Positions 1 through 6,686 of a DNA stretch of 11,824 bases are shown piece by piece. The first letter of the stretch is position 1. Each line of letters starts with the position of its first letter. Both the position numbers and the translations under genes were made by a program. Source of the DNA: JBCCMB01 sp039026555 (GTDB taxonomy: Bacteria; Pseudomonadota; Alphaproteobacteria; Caulobacterales; Hyphomonadaceae); NCBI GenBank assembly GCA_039026555.1, contig JBCCMB010000085.1, positions 1 through 11,824 on the forward strand. Reading direction: 5' to 3'. Below the pieces are notes generated by a model. It was given only the letters and a program-made list of their open reading frames with translations. It did not search any database and was not told the origin of the DNA.

Positions 1-497
1 AATTCGGGCGCGAGCGCTGCAGCGTCCGCTTCGCGCCCGGCGAACATGGGCGCCCACGCGGATAAGGACAGATCATTCGGCCGTGTTTCTGGATAATCCG
101 CCAAGGCTGCGTGAAAACGCGCCAGGCCTTCACCCATCGCTCGGCATTGGGCGGGGCTGGGCTTGCGCGGGGACATGCCGCTCAAAAAAGTGATAATGAC
201 CGCAGGCTTTGATTTAATCGTGCGCAACGCGTCGCCGTCACGCGCTTTGACCGGCAAAGGGGCCGGAAACCCTTTCATCGCCAAATGGTCCATCATGCCC
301 ATGAAGAAGGGGAGGTCGGCGGCGTTCACCCGTTTTTCGAACACGGTGAGGATGAAGCGCCCCTTAGGCGTTTCGAGCAGGAAGTTTGAATTTTCCACGC
401 CTTCCGCAATCCCTTTGAACGAGATCGCGGGACCCAGATCATAATCGGTCAGGAAAGCGGCGAGGCTTTCATCGTCAATGTCGGTGTAGACGGCCAT
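1..497 (-). CDS. thrB: Homoserine kinase ThrB, partial (C-terminus beyond left edge)
   Basis: This encodes the first 165 residues of homoserine kinase, which phosphorylates L-homoserine with ATP on the way to threonine in the cytoplasm. The ATG lies at 497-495 and the frame stays open to position 1. The protein begins MAVYTDIDDE and carries the glycine-rich stretch FKGIAEGVENSNFLL (about residues 27-41) and GRFILTVFEKRV (about 46-57). These are hallmarks of the aminoglycoside-phosphotransferase-fold homoserine kinase typical of proteobacteria, rather than the GHMP-type ThrB of Escherichia coli. A later segment, GEGLARFHAAL (about 122-132), fits the helix found in APH-fold kinases. The catalytic loop would lie outside the window. 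The family is usually about 320 residues long, so roughly half is present. It diverges from hisI across an 82-bp spacer that must hold both promoters. Confidence 0.93.
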   Translation of the reverse strand, partial: MAVYTDIDDESLAAFLTDYDLGPAISFKGIAEGVENSNFLLETPKGRFILTVFEKRVNAADLPFFMGMMDHLAMKGFPAPLPVKARDGDALRTIKSKPAVIITFLSGMSPRKPSPAQCRAMGEGLARFHAALADYPETRPNDLSLSAWAPMFAGREADAAALAPE

Positions 498-579
498 GCG
501 CGTGGGTTTTAGGCGTCTGACGTCGCTTCGCAAGGGGATGCTAGCCAAACAGGGGGCGCGGCGGTTAAAAGCTCCGCTT

Positions 580-969
580 ATGAGCACCTCTGATTATCCC
601 GACCCTTTATCCGGCTCCGCGCAGGACGAAACGACCGAGCTGCGCCCGAAATTCGACGCCAATGGCCTCGTCGCCGCCATCGCTCAAGATGCGGAGACCG
701 GCGAAGTGTTGATGCTCGCTTGGATGAACGCCGAAGCCCTGCGCGAGACGCTTCGCAGCGGCCGAGCGGTCTACTGGTCCCGCTCGCGCCAAGAGCTATG
801 GCGTAAGGGCGACACGTCCGGCCATGAACAGCATGTCGAGGAAGTGCGGATCGATTGCGACCAGGATGCGGTTTTGATGAAAGTGCGCCAAACCGGCGGC
901 GCGTGTCACACGGGCCGGAAATCCTGCTTCTACCGAATCGCAGAGGGCGAAGAGCTGCGCGAGGATTAG
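580..969 (+). CDS. hisI: Phosphoribosyl-AMP cyclohydrolase HisI
   Basis: HisI opens the adenine ring of phosphoribosyl-AMP, the third step of histidine biosynthesis, in the cytoplasm. The 129-residue product shows the family core: LMLAWMNAEALRETL (about 44-58), AVYWSRSRQELWRKGDTSG (about 63-81), the metal-binding DCDQD (92-96) and QTGGACHTGRKSCF (104-117). Cys93, Cys109 and Cys116 match the three zinc-ligand cysteines of the family, and Asp92/94/96 match the second metal site. It is a stand-alone HisI without the HisE pyrophosphatase domain, as is usual in Alphaproteobacteria. I chose the ATG at 580; the frame is open back to 496, but the added residues would run toward the divergent thrB start and look non-conserved. 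The rluD-like gene follows after 19-46 bp, so co-transcription is likely. Confidence 0.95.
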   Translation: MSTSDYPDPLSGSAQDETTELRPKFDANGLVAAIAQDAETGEVLMLAWMNAEALRETLRSGRAVYWSRSRQELWRKGDTSGHEQHVEEVRIDCDQDAVLMKVRQTGGACHTGRKSCFYRIAEGEELRED

Positions 970-1015
970 CGCCCAGAGATTTGACACAATGCCCCGCGCG
1001 CCGCACGACACTCGC

Positions 1016-2080
1016 ATGAGCGACGCTCCGGATCTGATTGAGATTATAGCTGGCGAAGACGCCGCCGGCGCGCGCCTGGACAAATGGCTGTCCGAGGAAG
1101 TGGAGGATTTGTCCCGAAGCCGCGCCAAAGCCTTAATCGAGCAGGGCGTGCTGACCCTAAACGGCGCGCAATTGACCGATCCGCGCGCCAAAATCGTAGC
1201 CAGCGGCGTTTATGTGCTCGCCCGCCCGGCGCCGGTGGCCGCGACGCCTTTGCCGGAAGACATTCCGCTCGACATTTTGTTTGAGGACAAGGATCTGATC
1301 GTCCTCAACAAGCCGGTGGGCCTGGTTGTGCATCCCTCGCCGGGTGCTTGGTCCGGCACGCTGGTCAACGCCTTGCTGCATCATTGCGGCGACGAGCTTT
1401 CGGGCATTGGCGGGGTGGCGCGGCCGGGCATTGTGCACCGGTTGGACAAGGAGACGTCCGGCGTGATGGTGGTTGCCAAATCCGAAGCCGCGCATGTAAA
1501 GCTGGTCGACCTTTTCCAGGCTCATGACATTGAGCGCGCCTATCTGGCGTTGACGCGCGGTGCGCCGCGACCGCTGACGGGGCGGATCGAAACGCGCATC
1601 GCGCGCTCCACTCAAGACCGCAAAAAAATGGCGGTGGTGCGCGAGCCGCAACGCAAAGCCGGCGGTAATTTCGACGATCCAGACGCCGATCAGTATGACG
1701 CCAAGGGCAAGCTGGCGATCACCAATTACAAAACGCTCAAAACCTATGGCGTTTTGGACAAGGGCTCCGGCCTGCCCGCGGCGGCCTTGGTGGAATGTCG
1801 GTTGGAGACCGGCCGCACGCACCAGATCCGCGTCCACATGGCGCATATCGGCGCGCCTTTGGTCGGCGATCCCACTTACGGCAAGTTTCGCGGCCTCAAA
1901 GCGTGGGGCTCGGGTCCCGCTTTCGACACCGCGGTTAAAACCGCACGCGCCTTCAAACGCCAAGCCCTGCACGCCGCAGTCTTGGGCTTTGAGCACCCCG
2001 TGACCGGCGAAGCGCTACAGTTCGAGACCGACCCGCCGGAGGATTTTGTGGCGCTGCTCAAGGCGGTGGAGGGGATTTAG
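1016..2080 (+). CDS. rluD: RluA-family 23S rRNA pseudouridine synthase (RluD-like)
   Basis: This enzyme isomerises uridines to pseudouridine in large-subunit rRNA; RluD in E. coli modifies positions 1911, 1915 and 1917 in helix 69. The product (354 residues from ATG 1016) has an N-terminal S4 RNA-binding domain (about 15-70, with RLDKWLSEEV and SRSRAKALIEQG) followed by the catalytic domain. Family motifs include LNKPVGLVVHPSPG, HRLDKETSGVMVVAK with the catalytic Asp144, and GRTHQIRVHM (about 266-275). An in-frame ATG at 989 would add nine residues; neither start has a strong ribosome-binding site, and I prefer 1016 because the S4 domain begins soon after. About 20 hydrophilic residues (about 211-233, including GGNFDDPDADQ) are inserted relative to E. 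coli RluD. RluD and related paralogues are hard to separate, so the exact target uridines are inferred. Confidence 0.9.
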   Translation: MSDAPDLIEIIAGEDAAGARLDKWLSEEVEDLSRSRAKALIEQGVLTLNGAQLTDPRAKIVASGVYVLARPAPVAATPLPEDIPLDILFEDKDLIVLNKPVGLVVHPSPGAWSGTLVNALLHHCGDELSGIGGVARPGIVHRLDKETSGVMVVAKSEAAHVKLVDLFQAHDIERAYLALTRGAPRPLTGRIETRIARSTQDRKKMAVVREPQRKAGGNFDDPDADQYDAKGKLAITNYKTLKTYGVLDKGSGLPAAALVECRLETGRTHQIRVHMAHIGAPLVGDPTYGKFRGLKAWGSGPAFDTAVKTARAFKRQALHAAVLGFEHPVTGEALQFETDPPEDFVALLKAVEGI

Positions 2081-2093
2081 TGCGCCATAGCAG

Positions 2094-2103
2094 TCTGTAC
2101 AGA
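2094..2103. promoter_or_regulatory. 10-bp perfect palindrome upstream of the AraC-type gene
   Basis: TCTGTACAGA is a perfect 10-bp palindrome 18-28 bp before the regulator start, in a 41-bp spacer. A short direct repeat, CAGTC, flanks it at 2091-2095 and 2107-2111. It could be an operator for autoregulation, but AraC-family sites are usually direct rather than inverted repeats, so this is only a candidate. Confidence 0.3.
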
Positions 2104-2121
2104 AGACAGTCCTAAGAGGCG

Positions 2122-3114
2122 GTGTTGAAACGATACTCGATTGCAGTTTTAAAAAACGCGGCCTGCCCAATTCTTGGCGTCGAATTTGATGACGTTATCG
2201 CGCACTCGACGCTAACGGGGCAGGGCCGCGAAGAGATAGATCTCGGAGTGTCAGACTCCGATTTCGTCGCAATCTGGCGTGCGATGGTCGAGATTTCGGC
2301 GGCCGCATATGATCCGATCTTTCTCGGAAAGATGATGGCGAACGGGCCGATCGTTCCAATTTTTCTGGCGTTTTCATGCGCGCCTAACCTGAAAATAGGT
2401 CTGGAGCGGTTTTCGCGCTACAAGAGTTTATTCGGCCCAATTGTGCTGCAGGTCGATGTCAACAAGATCGGGATCAGCGTTGAGATACGCCCCGAGGGCG
2501 GCGAAATTGATCTACCACCATCCATGGTTGCGCCGTTCGTCGTCTTCTTTGTCGAGAAAGCGCGTAGCCATTCGGCACGACACATAATCCCAGCGCGCGT
2601 GACCTGTCCGCCAGGACCAATCAATGACGATATTGCACGCGAGTATTTCGGCTGTACCCCGCTAAACGGCCGCTATGCGCGTATCGAGTTTTCAACACAG
2701 GACATGCAGCGCTCCTTTGTCTCCGAGAATGCAGAGATCTGGCAGGGTATAGAACTCGATCTTCAGAAACGCGTCGACGAGCGCGCGCGTGATTGGGCTT
2801 TCAACATGGAGGTTGAGACCGCCATTCGCTCTTCCCTCTATGGCGGTCATACGCACGTGGACGCGATTTGCCGACAGCTGGGTGTCAGCCGGTCAACGCT
2901 GCAGCGCCGGTTGGCGAAGGAGGGCTTCCGGTTCCAGCAGGTCTTCGACCGCGTTCGCGTCGACCTTGCGACCAGATATTTGACAAAGAGCGCGTTTAGC
3001 GTGTCCGAAATCGCTAGTTTAGTTGGCTATAGGGATCCAAAGTCTTTTCACCGCACCTTCAAAAAATGGTTCAGCATGACACCTGAGACCTATCGATCCG
3101 TTCACCGAAGGTAA
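2122..3114 (+). CDS. AraC-family transcriptional regulator with arabinose-binding-like N-terminal domain
   Basis: A cytoplasmic DNA-binding regulator of 330 residues. Residues about 13-190 resemble the Arabinose_bd-type sensory/dimerisation domain found in OruR-like members. The C-terminus (about 230-328) holds the two AraC helix-turn-helix units: DAICRQLGVSRSTLQRRL (about 247-264) and VSEIASLVGYRDPKSFHRTF (about 294-313), ending in the familiar FSMTPETYR. The frame has a TAA at 2113-2115, so translation must begin at GTG 2122 or TTG 2125; AGAGG at 2115-2119 gives the better spacing to the TTG. The effector and target genes cannot be told from sequence. It uses more A/T-rich and rare codons (ATA, CTA, TTA) than hisI or the rRNA modification gene beside it, which hints at accessory origin. 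It converges on the membrane-protein gene with only 3 bp between stop codons. Confidence 0.9.
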   Translation: MLKRYSIAVLKNAACPILGVEFDDVIAHSTLTGQGREEIDLGVSDSDFVAIWRAMVEISAAAYDPIFLGKMMANGPIVPIFLAFSCAPNLKIGLERFSRYKSLFGPIVLQVDVNKIGISVEIRPEGGEIDLPPSMVAPFVVFFVEKARSHSARHIIPARVTCPPGPINDDIAREYFGCTPLNGRYARIEFSTQDMQRSFVSENAEIWQGIELDLQKRVDERARDWAFNMEVETAIRSSLYGGHTHVDAICRQLGVSRSTLQRRLAKEGFRFQQVFDRVRVDLATRYLTKSAFSVSEIASLVGYRDPKSFHRTFKKWFSMTPETYRSVHRR

Positions 3115-3138
3115 TCGCTATTCGTTGAAATAGGCGAT
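3114..3138. terminator. Imperfect hairpin spanning the convergent stop codons
   Basis: ATCGCTATT (3114-3122) pairs with AATAG-G-CGAT (3129-3138) to give nine base pairs with one bulged G and a six-base loop. The stem contains the last base of the AraC-type gene's TAA and all of the opposing gene's TAG. There is no T-run on either side, so it is not a canonical intrinsic terminator; a weak bidirectional barrier or 3'-end stabiliser is the most I would infer. Confidence 0.3.
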
Positions 3139-3525
3139 GACCGTCTGCCGGAACAACAATCCCAGCGCGATGATTTGCAGCGTCATGAACAGGCCGATGC
3201 CGCCATAAACGGTAGCGGCTGACGCCATGTCCTCCGGCATCGGCGTTACGAACTGCGTTATCAGGCCTTGGGAATAGTCGAACGCGCCTATTGCATTGTA
3301 AACGACTAGGACGCCCCAAACCAATTGGCTGCGTTGTGTCCAAAACAAAAACAACATGGGCAAGACCAAAAGCCCTATGATGGCGTCGCTTACCCATGGG
3401 CCGAGCCAACCATTGGGCGCCGCGCCGCCAAACAACTCGAGCGTTGGAAGGAAAAACAAGGTTTGCGTGCGAAACAAAGTGGCCGCTATCAGCAACGTTA
3501 TCGCCCATTTAAGCGTTTTATTCAT
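3118..3525 (-). CDS. Small integral membrane protein, four predicted helices, function unknown
   Basis: A 135-residue hydrophobic protein that I do not recognise. Four membrane segments are apparent at about 7-27, 43-63, 66-83 and 103-125, with short polar loops such as FRTQ, WTQRSQ and FRQTVIAYFNE. The aromatic-rich second and third helices and the loop QFVTPMPEDM resemble small DoxX-like or other four-helix inner-membrane proteins, but no diagnostic motif is visible. The ATG at 3525 is the first in the frame; a GAGG sits about 14 bp upstream, a weak ribosome-binding site. The gene is convergent with the AraC-type regulator. An inverted repeat at 3552-3576 lies in its upstream region and may bear on its expression. 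Confidence 0.7.
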   Translation of the reverse strand: MNKTLKWAITLLIAATLFRTQTLFFLPTLELFGGAAPNGWLGPWVSDAIIGLLVLPMLFLFWTQRSQLVWGVLVVYNAIGAFDYSQGLITQFVTPMPEDMASAATVYGGIGLFMTLQIIALGLLFRQTVIAYFNE

Positions 3526-3551
3526 GGCGGTCTTTGAGCCTCAGCTTTGTT

Positions 3552-3576
3552 GTTGATGAGACGTCTATGCATCAAC
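3552..3576. repeat. 7-bp inverted repeat upstream of the membrane-protein gene
   Basis: GTTGATG (3552-3558) and CATCAAC (3570-3576) are perfect inverted arms around an 11-base centre that itself contains the palindrome AGACGTCT (3559-3566). It sits 27 bp upstream of the minus-strand start at 3525, where an operator or 5'-leader hairpin could act. Confidence 0.45.
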
Positions 3577-3599
3577 GAGCTACGGCGCGTCGCGTTGCC

Positions 3600-3629
3600 A
3601 ATTTGGTCAGAGGGTGGCGAATTCGGTCA
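3600..3629. repeat. Tandem 10-bp direct repeat AATTYGGTCA, period 20 bp
   Basis: AATTTGGTCA (3600-3609) and AATTCGGTCA (3620-3629) differ at one base and start exactly 20 bp, about two helical turns, apart. They lie in the 191-bp spacer 3526-3716, where no credible gene is seen. They could be a tandem regulator site or the decayed end of an IS21-like element, whose termini carry several short repeats; no transposase is present, so neither reading is secure. Confidence 0.5.
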
Positions 3630-3716
3630 TTCCTACGACGGTGGGTCGCATCGATTCCAATGACGCGCGAGGGTGCCTACGCTGACATCAACGATCCGAT
3701 GACGCCAGGAAAGTCC

Positions 3717-4028
3717 TCAGCCTCTCTTAATCTGCCGGATTTCCGCGAGTTGGCCGCGGAGGACGGTGAGGGCGTCTTCTTCGTCGGGGGTGAGGTCGTC
3801 CAGTTTGACGTGGGTTAGCAGGACCTCCAGCGCATCTCCGATGCGGCCGAGTTGGCGGCCATAGCTGCCGACGCGGTCCAAGATTTCGCGTTCAAGCTCG
3901 GGCTGGTCCGTGCGGCCGATCTCGATATTGACGAGGCCGATCTGCTCGGCGTTTTGGTTGAAGGTCCAGGGATTGATCGCTTGCCAGAGCTTGTCCGGCG
4001 CGAGCGACAGCCGAAACGGGTTGGTCAT
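3717..4028 (-). CDS. Conserved-looking 103-aa cytoplasmic protein of unknown function
   Basis: A 103-residue protein I cannot assign. It begins MTNPFRLSLAPDKLWQAINP, contains INPWTFNQNAEQIGLVNIEIG (about 18-38) rich in Trp, Asn and Gln, and continues into long amphipathic helices (about 43-72 and 81-101). No signal peptide, membrane helix or known catalytic motif is visible. The start at 4028 is preferred over the TTG at 4058 because AAAGGGA lies at a sensible distance upstream of it and the extra ten residues look non-conserved. The helical second half suggests a small dimeric or partner-binding protein; this is inference only. It is divergent from the alpha/beta hydrolase across about 180 bp. 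Confidence 0.72.
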   Translation of the reverse strand: MTNPFRLSLAPDKLWQAINPWTFNQNAEQIGLVNIEIGRTDQPELEREILDRVGSYGRQLGRIGDALEVLLTHVKLDDLTPDEEDALTVLRGQLAEIRQIKRG

Positions 4029-4209
4029 GAGGACGTCCCTTTCTTGGAAGTTCGCCAAATCCTAAGGGCGGCTCCGTCATGCCCGTCAAGCGGCGGCGAT
4101 CGGGCGCGCGGGGCTTACGCGAACATCGCTCATCTGACAGGCGGAAACGCGCGCGATTGACGGTGCGTCGGCGTTTTACATCGGCTGATCGCTGGGCGAG
4201 TATCCGCTG

Positions 4210-4980
4210 ATGGCAAAAGTCTTCCTCCATGGCGTGCCGGATACGCCCTTTATGTGGTCGCCCTTGATTGGGGCCTTGGCGCTGGAGGATGCGGATTATG
4301 TCGCGCTATCTATGCCCGGATTTGCGGCGCCAGCGCCAGCAGGGTTTTCCTCGACCAAAGAGGCCTATCTCGACTGGCTGATCGCGTCATTGGAGGAGAT
4401 CCATGGGCGGTCGGGTCCGGTGGATCTTGTGGGTCATGATTGGGGCGCCATCCTCTGCGTGCGCGCGGCGCATATGCGGCCTGATCTCATTCGAAGCTGG
4501 ATGGTAAGCAACGCGCTGCCCGATCCGGACTATCAATGGCACACCATGGCGCGCCAATGGCAGACGCCGGTTTTGGGCGAATTGGTCATGGCGCTGGCGG
4601 CGCCCAAGCGCATGGAGGGCGGTCTGGTTCAGGCGGGCATGCCAGCCGACATCGCCGCGCATGAAGCCCCGCGCTTTTCCCGCAATATGAAGCGCTCCAT
4701 TCTGCGGCTCTATCGCTCGGCCAAAATGGCCGGCGTTGAATGGGGAAGCGATCTCAGCGATTTGCCCGATAGAGGATTGGTCGTCTGGGGCGAGCTGGAC
4801 CCTTATGTGCCGCTAGGCGTGGCGGAGCGGTTTTGTGAGCGCTGGAACATTCCCCTGCACGTCGAACGCGGCGCGGGCCATTGGGCGGTGTGCGAACGCC
4901 CCGATGCGGTCGCCGCGCGGCTCAAATCGCATTGGGCGGGCGAAGCCCCCGCACCGACGGCGGCCGACGCGCCGGTTTAG
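4210..4980 (+). CDS. Alpha/beta-fold hydrolase, epoxide hydrolase/haloalkane dehalogenase type
   Basis: A 256-residue cytoplasmic hydrolase. The N-terminal HGVPDTPFMW (about 7-16) supplies the HGxP oxyanion motif. The nucleophile elbow is VGHDWGA with Asp77 as nucleophile, which points to the epoxide hydrolase/haloalkane dehalogenase branch rather than to serine esterases. The acid is probably Asp197 in WGELDPYVP and the base His224 in GAGHWAVCERP. The cap region lies about residues 104-175; Tyr168 in RLYRS might help activate an epoxide. The protein starts directly on the strand preceding the HG motif, without the usual N-terminal strands, as seen in a subset of small family members. The C-terminal Ala/Pro-rich tail (GEAPAPTAADAPV) looks disordered. 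No neighbour indicates the substrate. The ATG at 4210 has only a weak purine-rich stretch (GGGCGAG) upstream. Confidence 0.88.
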   Translation: MAKVFLHGVPDTPFMWSPLIGALALEDADYVALSMPGFAAPAPAGFSSTKEAYLDWLIASLEEIHGRSGPVDLVGHDWGAILCVRAAHMRPDLIRSWMVSNALPDPDYQWHTMARQWQTPVLGELVMALAAPKRMEGGLVQAGMPADIAAHEAPRFSRNMKRSILRLYRSAKMAGVEWGSDLSDLPDRGLVVWGELDPYVPLGVAERFCERWNIPLHVERGAGHWAVCERPDAVAARLKSHWAGEAPAPTAADAPV

Positions 4981-5118
4981 GCGCCTTAGGCGGCGGGATC
5001 ATGTCGCAACGCACCCATGGTGTTTGCATAAAATCTCTGCGGGGGTTTTGGTGCGATTCAAAAGCCATTATTGATGATGAAAGGTTTTGATTCGTGTGCC
5101 TTTTGGGGGATTCCAATA

Positions 5119-5688
5119 ATGAAATCAGTCTTTACCGGCGCGTTCGCCATCGTATCGGTATTCGTCGTATCCGCGTGTGAGACGACGTCGAGCCGGCCCT
5201 ATAAAGCGTCGACCGAGAACATCATGGCGATGCAGCAAACTCTGGGCTCTTCCGGCGTCGCCGTTTCCGTTGGCGAGTTTTCGGCCGCCGAAGGCGTTGA
5301 TATAGAGCCGACTTGCAGGGCTTTGGGGGCGCTAGAGATTGCTCCGGGAAAAACACCTGTTGAGTATATTCGATCCGCCTTCCAGGACGAATTATTCGCT
5401 GCGGGTGTGATCGACACCGCGGCGCCGGCGATTACAGGCGTTTTGGAGCAGCTGGAGTTCAACTCCTTTGGTACGGGGTCTTGGGACGTCACGCTGAAAT
5501 TGGCGTCAGACGCGTATCCTGAAGGTTTCAGCGTCACCAACAGTTACGAGTTTAAAACGAGCTTTAGCGCCTTGAAAGCGTGCCAAAATGTGATCGATGC
5601 GTTCCAGCCGACGGTAAGTGGATTGATCGCTGAAGCCGTAGCGCATCCAGAGTTTTCGAACCTGGCGCCGACGCCTGCGGGCTCCTAG
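5119..5688 (+). CDS. Predicted outer- or inner-membrane lipoprotein, function unknown
   Basis: A 189-residue protein with a lipoprotein signal peptide: the charged start MKSVF, a hydrophobic core, and the lipobox VSAC with Cys20 as the lipidated residue. The next residues, ETTSS, include no Asp at position +2, so outer-membrane sorting is possible. The mature domain has a conserved-looking helix-strand pattern (GKTPVEYIRSAFQDELFAAG, about 93-112; then ITGVLEQLEFNSFGTGSWDV), reminiscent of small YajG-like periplasmic lipoproteins, though I cannot assign a family. Two further cysteines (in PTCRALG and KACQNV) could form a disulfide. I chose the ATG at 5119 because GGGGGA lies eight bases upstream and the signal peptide begins there; an open frame back to 5071 is probably untranslated. 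It is followed by a strong terminator. Confidence 0.8.
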   Translation: MKSVFTGAFAIVSVFVVSACETTSSRPYKASTENIMAMQQTLGSSGVAVSVGEFSAAEGVDIEPTCRALGALEIAPGKTPVEYIRSAFQDELFAAGVIDTAAPAITGVLEQLEFNSFGTGSWDVTLKLASDAYPEGFSVTNSYEFKTSFSALKACQNVIDAFQPTVSGLIAEAVAHPEFSNLAPTPAGS

Positions 5689-5694
5689 ACAGAT

Positions 5695-5742
5695 CTAGGG
5701 AGCCGTCGACTGTTTCAGCGACGACGGTTCGCTAGGTTTTTT
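5695..5742 (+). terminator. Rho-independent terminator of the lipoprotein gene
   Basis: Seven bases after the lipoprotein stop, CTAG (5695-5698) and AGCCGTCG (5701-5708) pair with CGACGGTT (5722-5729) and CTAG (5732-5735), separated by small internal loops. A run of six T follows at 5737-5742. The opposite strand lacks a T-run after the stem, so it should act mainly on plus-strand transcripts. It overlaps the last codons of the convergent ttcA. Confidence 0.7.
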
Positions 5743-6592
5743 GTTTCAATTCCTTGAAATCAAAGACGCCGGGGTCGGCCAAATGGCTTGCGCGCACTTG
5801 GGTGAGGGCGCGGAACATGATTTGGCGTTTGCCCGGTGACTTTGTCTCCCACTCGTCCAGCATCATCTTCATCGCCATGCGCTGAAGCCCGTCCTGACTT
5901 CCGCAGAGATTGCAAGGAATGATAGGAAACTGCATCGCCTCGGCGAATTTGGCGATGTCGTTTTCGGCGCAATAGAGCAAGGGGCGATGCACCAAAACGT
6001 CGCCGGCGTCGTTAAGCAGGGTTGGCGGCATGGCGGCGAGCCGTCCGCCATGCAGCAGATTCATCATAAAGGTTTCCAGCGCGTCGTCGCGGTGATGGCC
6101 CAGCACAATCGCCTCGCAGCCTTCCTCGCGCGCGACACGGTACAAAATCCCCCGCCGCAGGCGCGAGCACATGGCGCAATAGGTTTTTGTCTCCGGCACT
6201 TTGTCGGTGACGATGGAATAGGTGTCTTCGGTGATGATCTTATAGTCGACGCCGACCTGCTCCAGCCATTCGGGAAGCACGTGTTTGGGAAAGCCCGGCT
6301 GGCCCTGATCCAGATTGCAGGCGAGCAGATCGACGGGCAGAGCGCCCTGCCATTTCAAATCCAAAAGCGCGGCGAGCAAGGTGTAGCTGTCTTTGCCGCC
6401 GGACAAACACACCAGCCATTTGGGCGGCGTTTCGCGCGTCCGCGCGTCTGCCGGAATCAGGCCGAACTCATCGATCACTTGCTTGGTTTGTCGCACAATG
6501 CGCTTGCGCAGCTTCTTGAAGCTGACCGAGGACGGGGCATCCGCGAACAAAGGGTGTAAGGGTTCGAATAAAGGAGCTGCGTCGTCGGGCAA
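5732..6592 (-). CDS. ttcA: tRNA 2-thiocytidine(32) synthetase TtcA
   Basis: TtcA activates C32 of certain tRNAs by adenylation and replaces O2 with sulfur, using a [4Fe-4S] cluster; it acts in the cytoplasm. The 286-residue product shows the PP-loop SGGKDS (about 64-69), the cluster cysteines in CAMCSRLRRG (Cys139, Cys142) and the third ligand region PCNLCGSQDGLQR (Cys227, Cys230). Other family signatures are CNLDQGQPGFPKHVLP, DTYSIVTDK, LGHHRDD and NLLHGGRLAAMPP. No ATG lies near the expected N-terminus. The TTG at 6592-6590, preceded by GAGGA with eight bases spacing, gives a protein starting LPDDAAPLFEPL, which matches the usual beginning of alphaproteobacterial TtcA. The frame stays open to 6724, but those extra residues look non-conserved. 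It is convergent with the lipoprotein gene. Confidence 0.92.
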   Translation of the reverse strand: MPDDAAPLFEPLHPLFADAPSSVSFKKLRKRIVRQTKQVIDEFGLIPADARTRETPPKWLVCLSGGKDSYTLLAALLDLKWQGALPVDLLACNLDQGQPGFPKHVLPEWLEQVGVDYKIITEDTYSIVTDKVPETKTYCAMCSRLRRGILYRVAREEGCEAIVLGHHRDDALETFMMNLLHGGRLAAMPPTLLNDAGDVLVHRPLLYCAENDIAKFAEAMQFPIIPCNLCGSQDGLQRMAMKMMLDEWETKSPGKRQIMFRALTQVRASHLADPGVFDFKELKQKT

Positions 6593-6686
6593 AACTAGTG
6601 TCCTCAAGCTTGCGCGCGAATGCGCGGGTCCCACATACTTCAGTGCACGGGCAAGTGTCGATAAGCAGAGTGAAGTGGGACGCGAA

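Noticed and set aside
1157..1996. Long open frame antisense to the RluD-like gene (279 codons)
   Set aside because: It is fully opposite a gene with strong catalytic motifs, is rich in Arg/Ala/His as mirror frames of GC-rich genes are, and shows no domain.
3534..3818. 94-codon plus-strand frame running from the spacer into the 103-aa gene's 3' end
   Set aside because: It has a non-ATG start without a ribosome-binding site, and its second half is antisense to a better-supported gene.
5987..6559. 190-codon plus-strand frame opposite ttcA
   Set aside because: It mirrors the conserved TtcA coding sequence and has no recognisable domain of its own.
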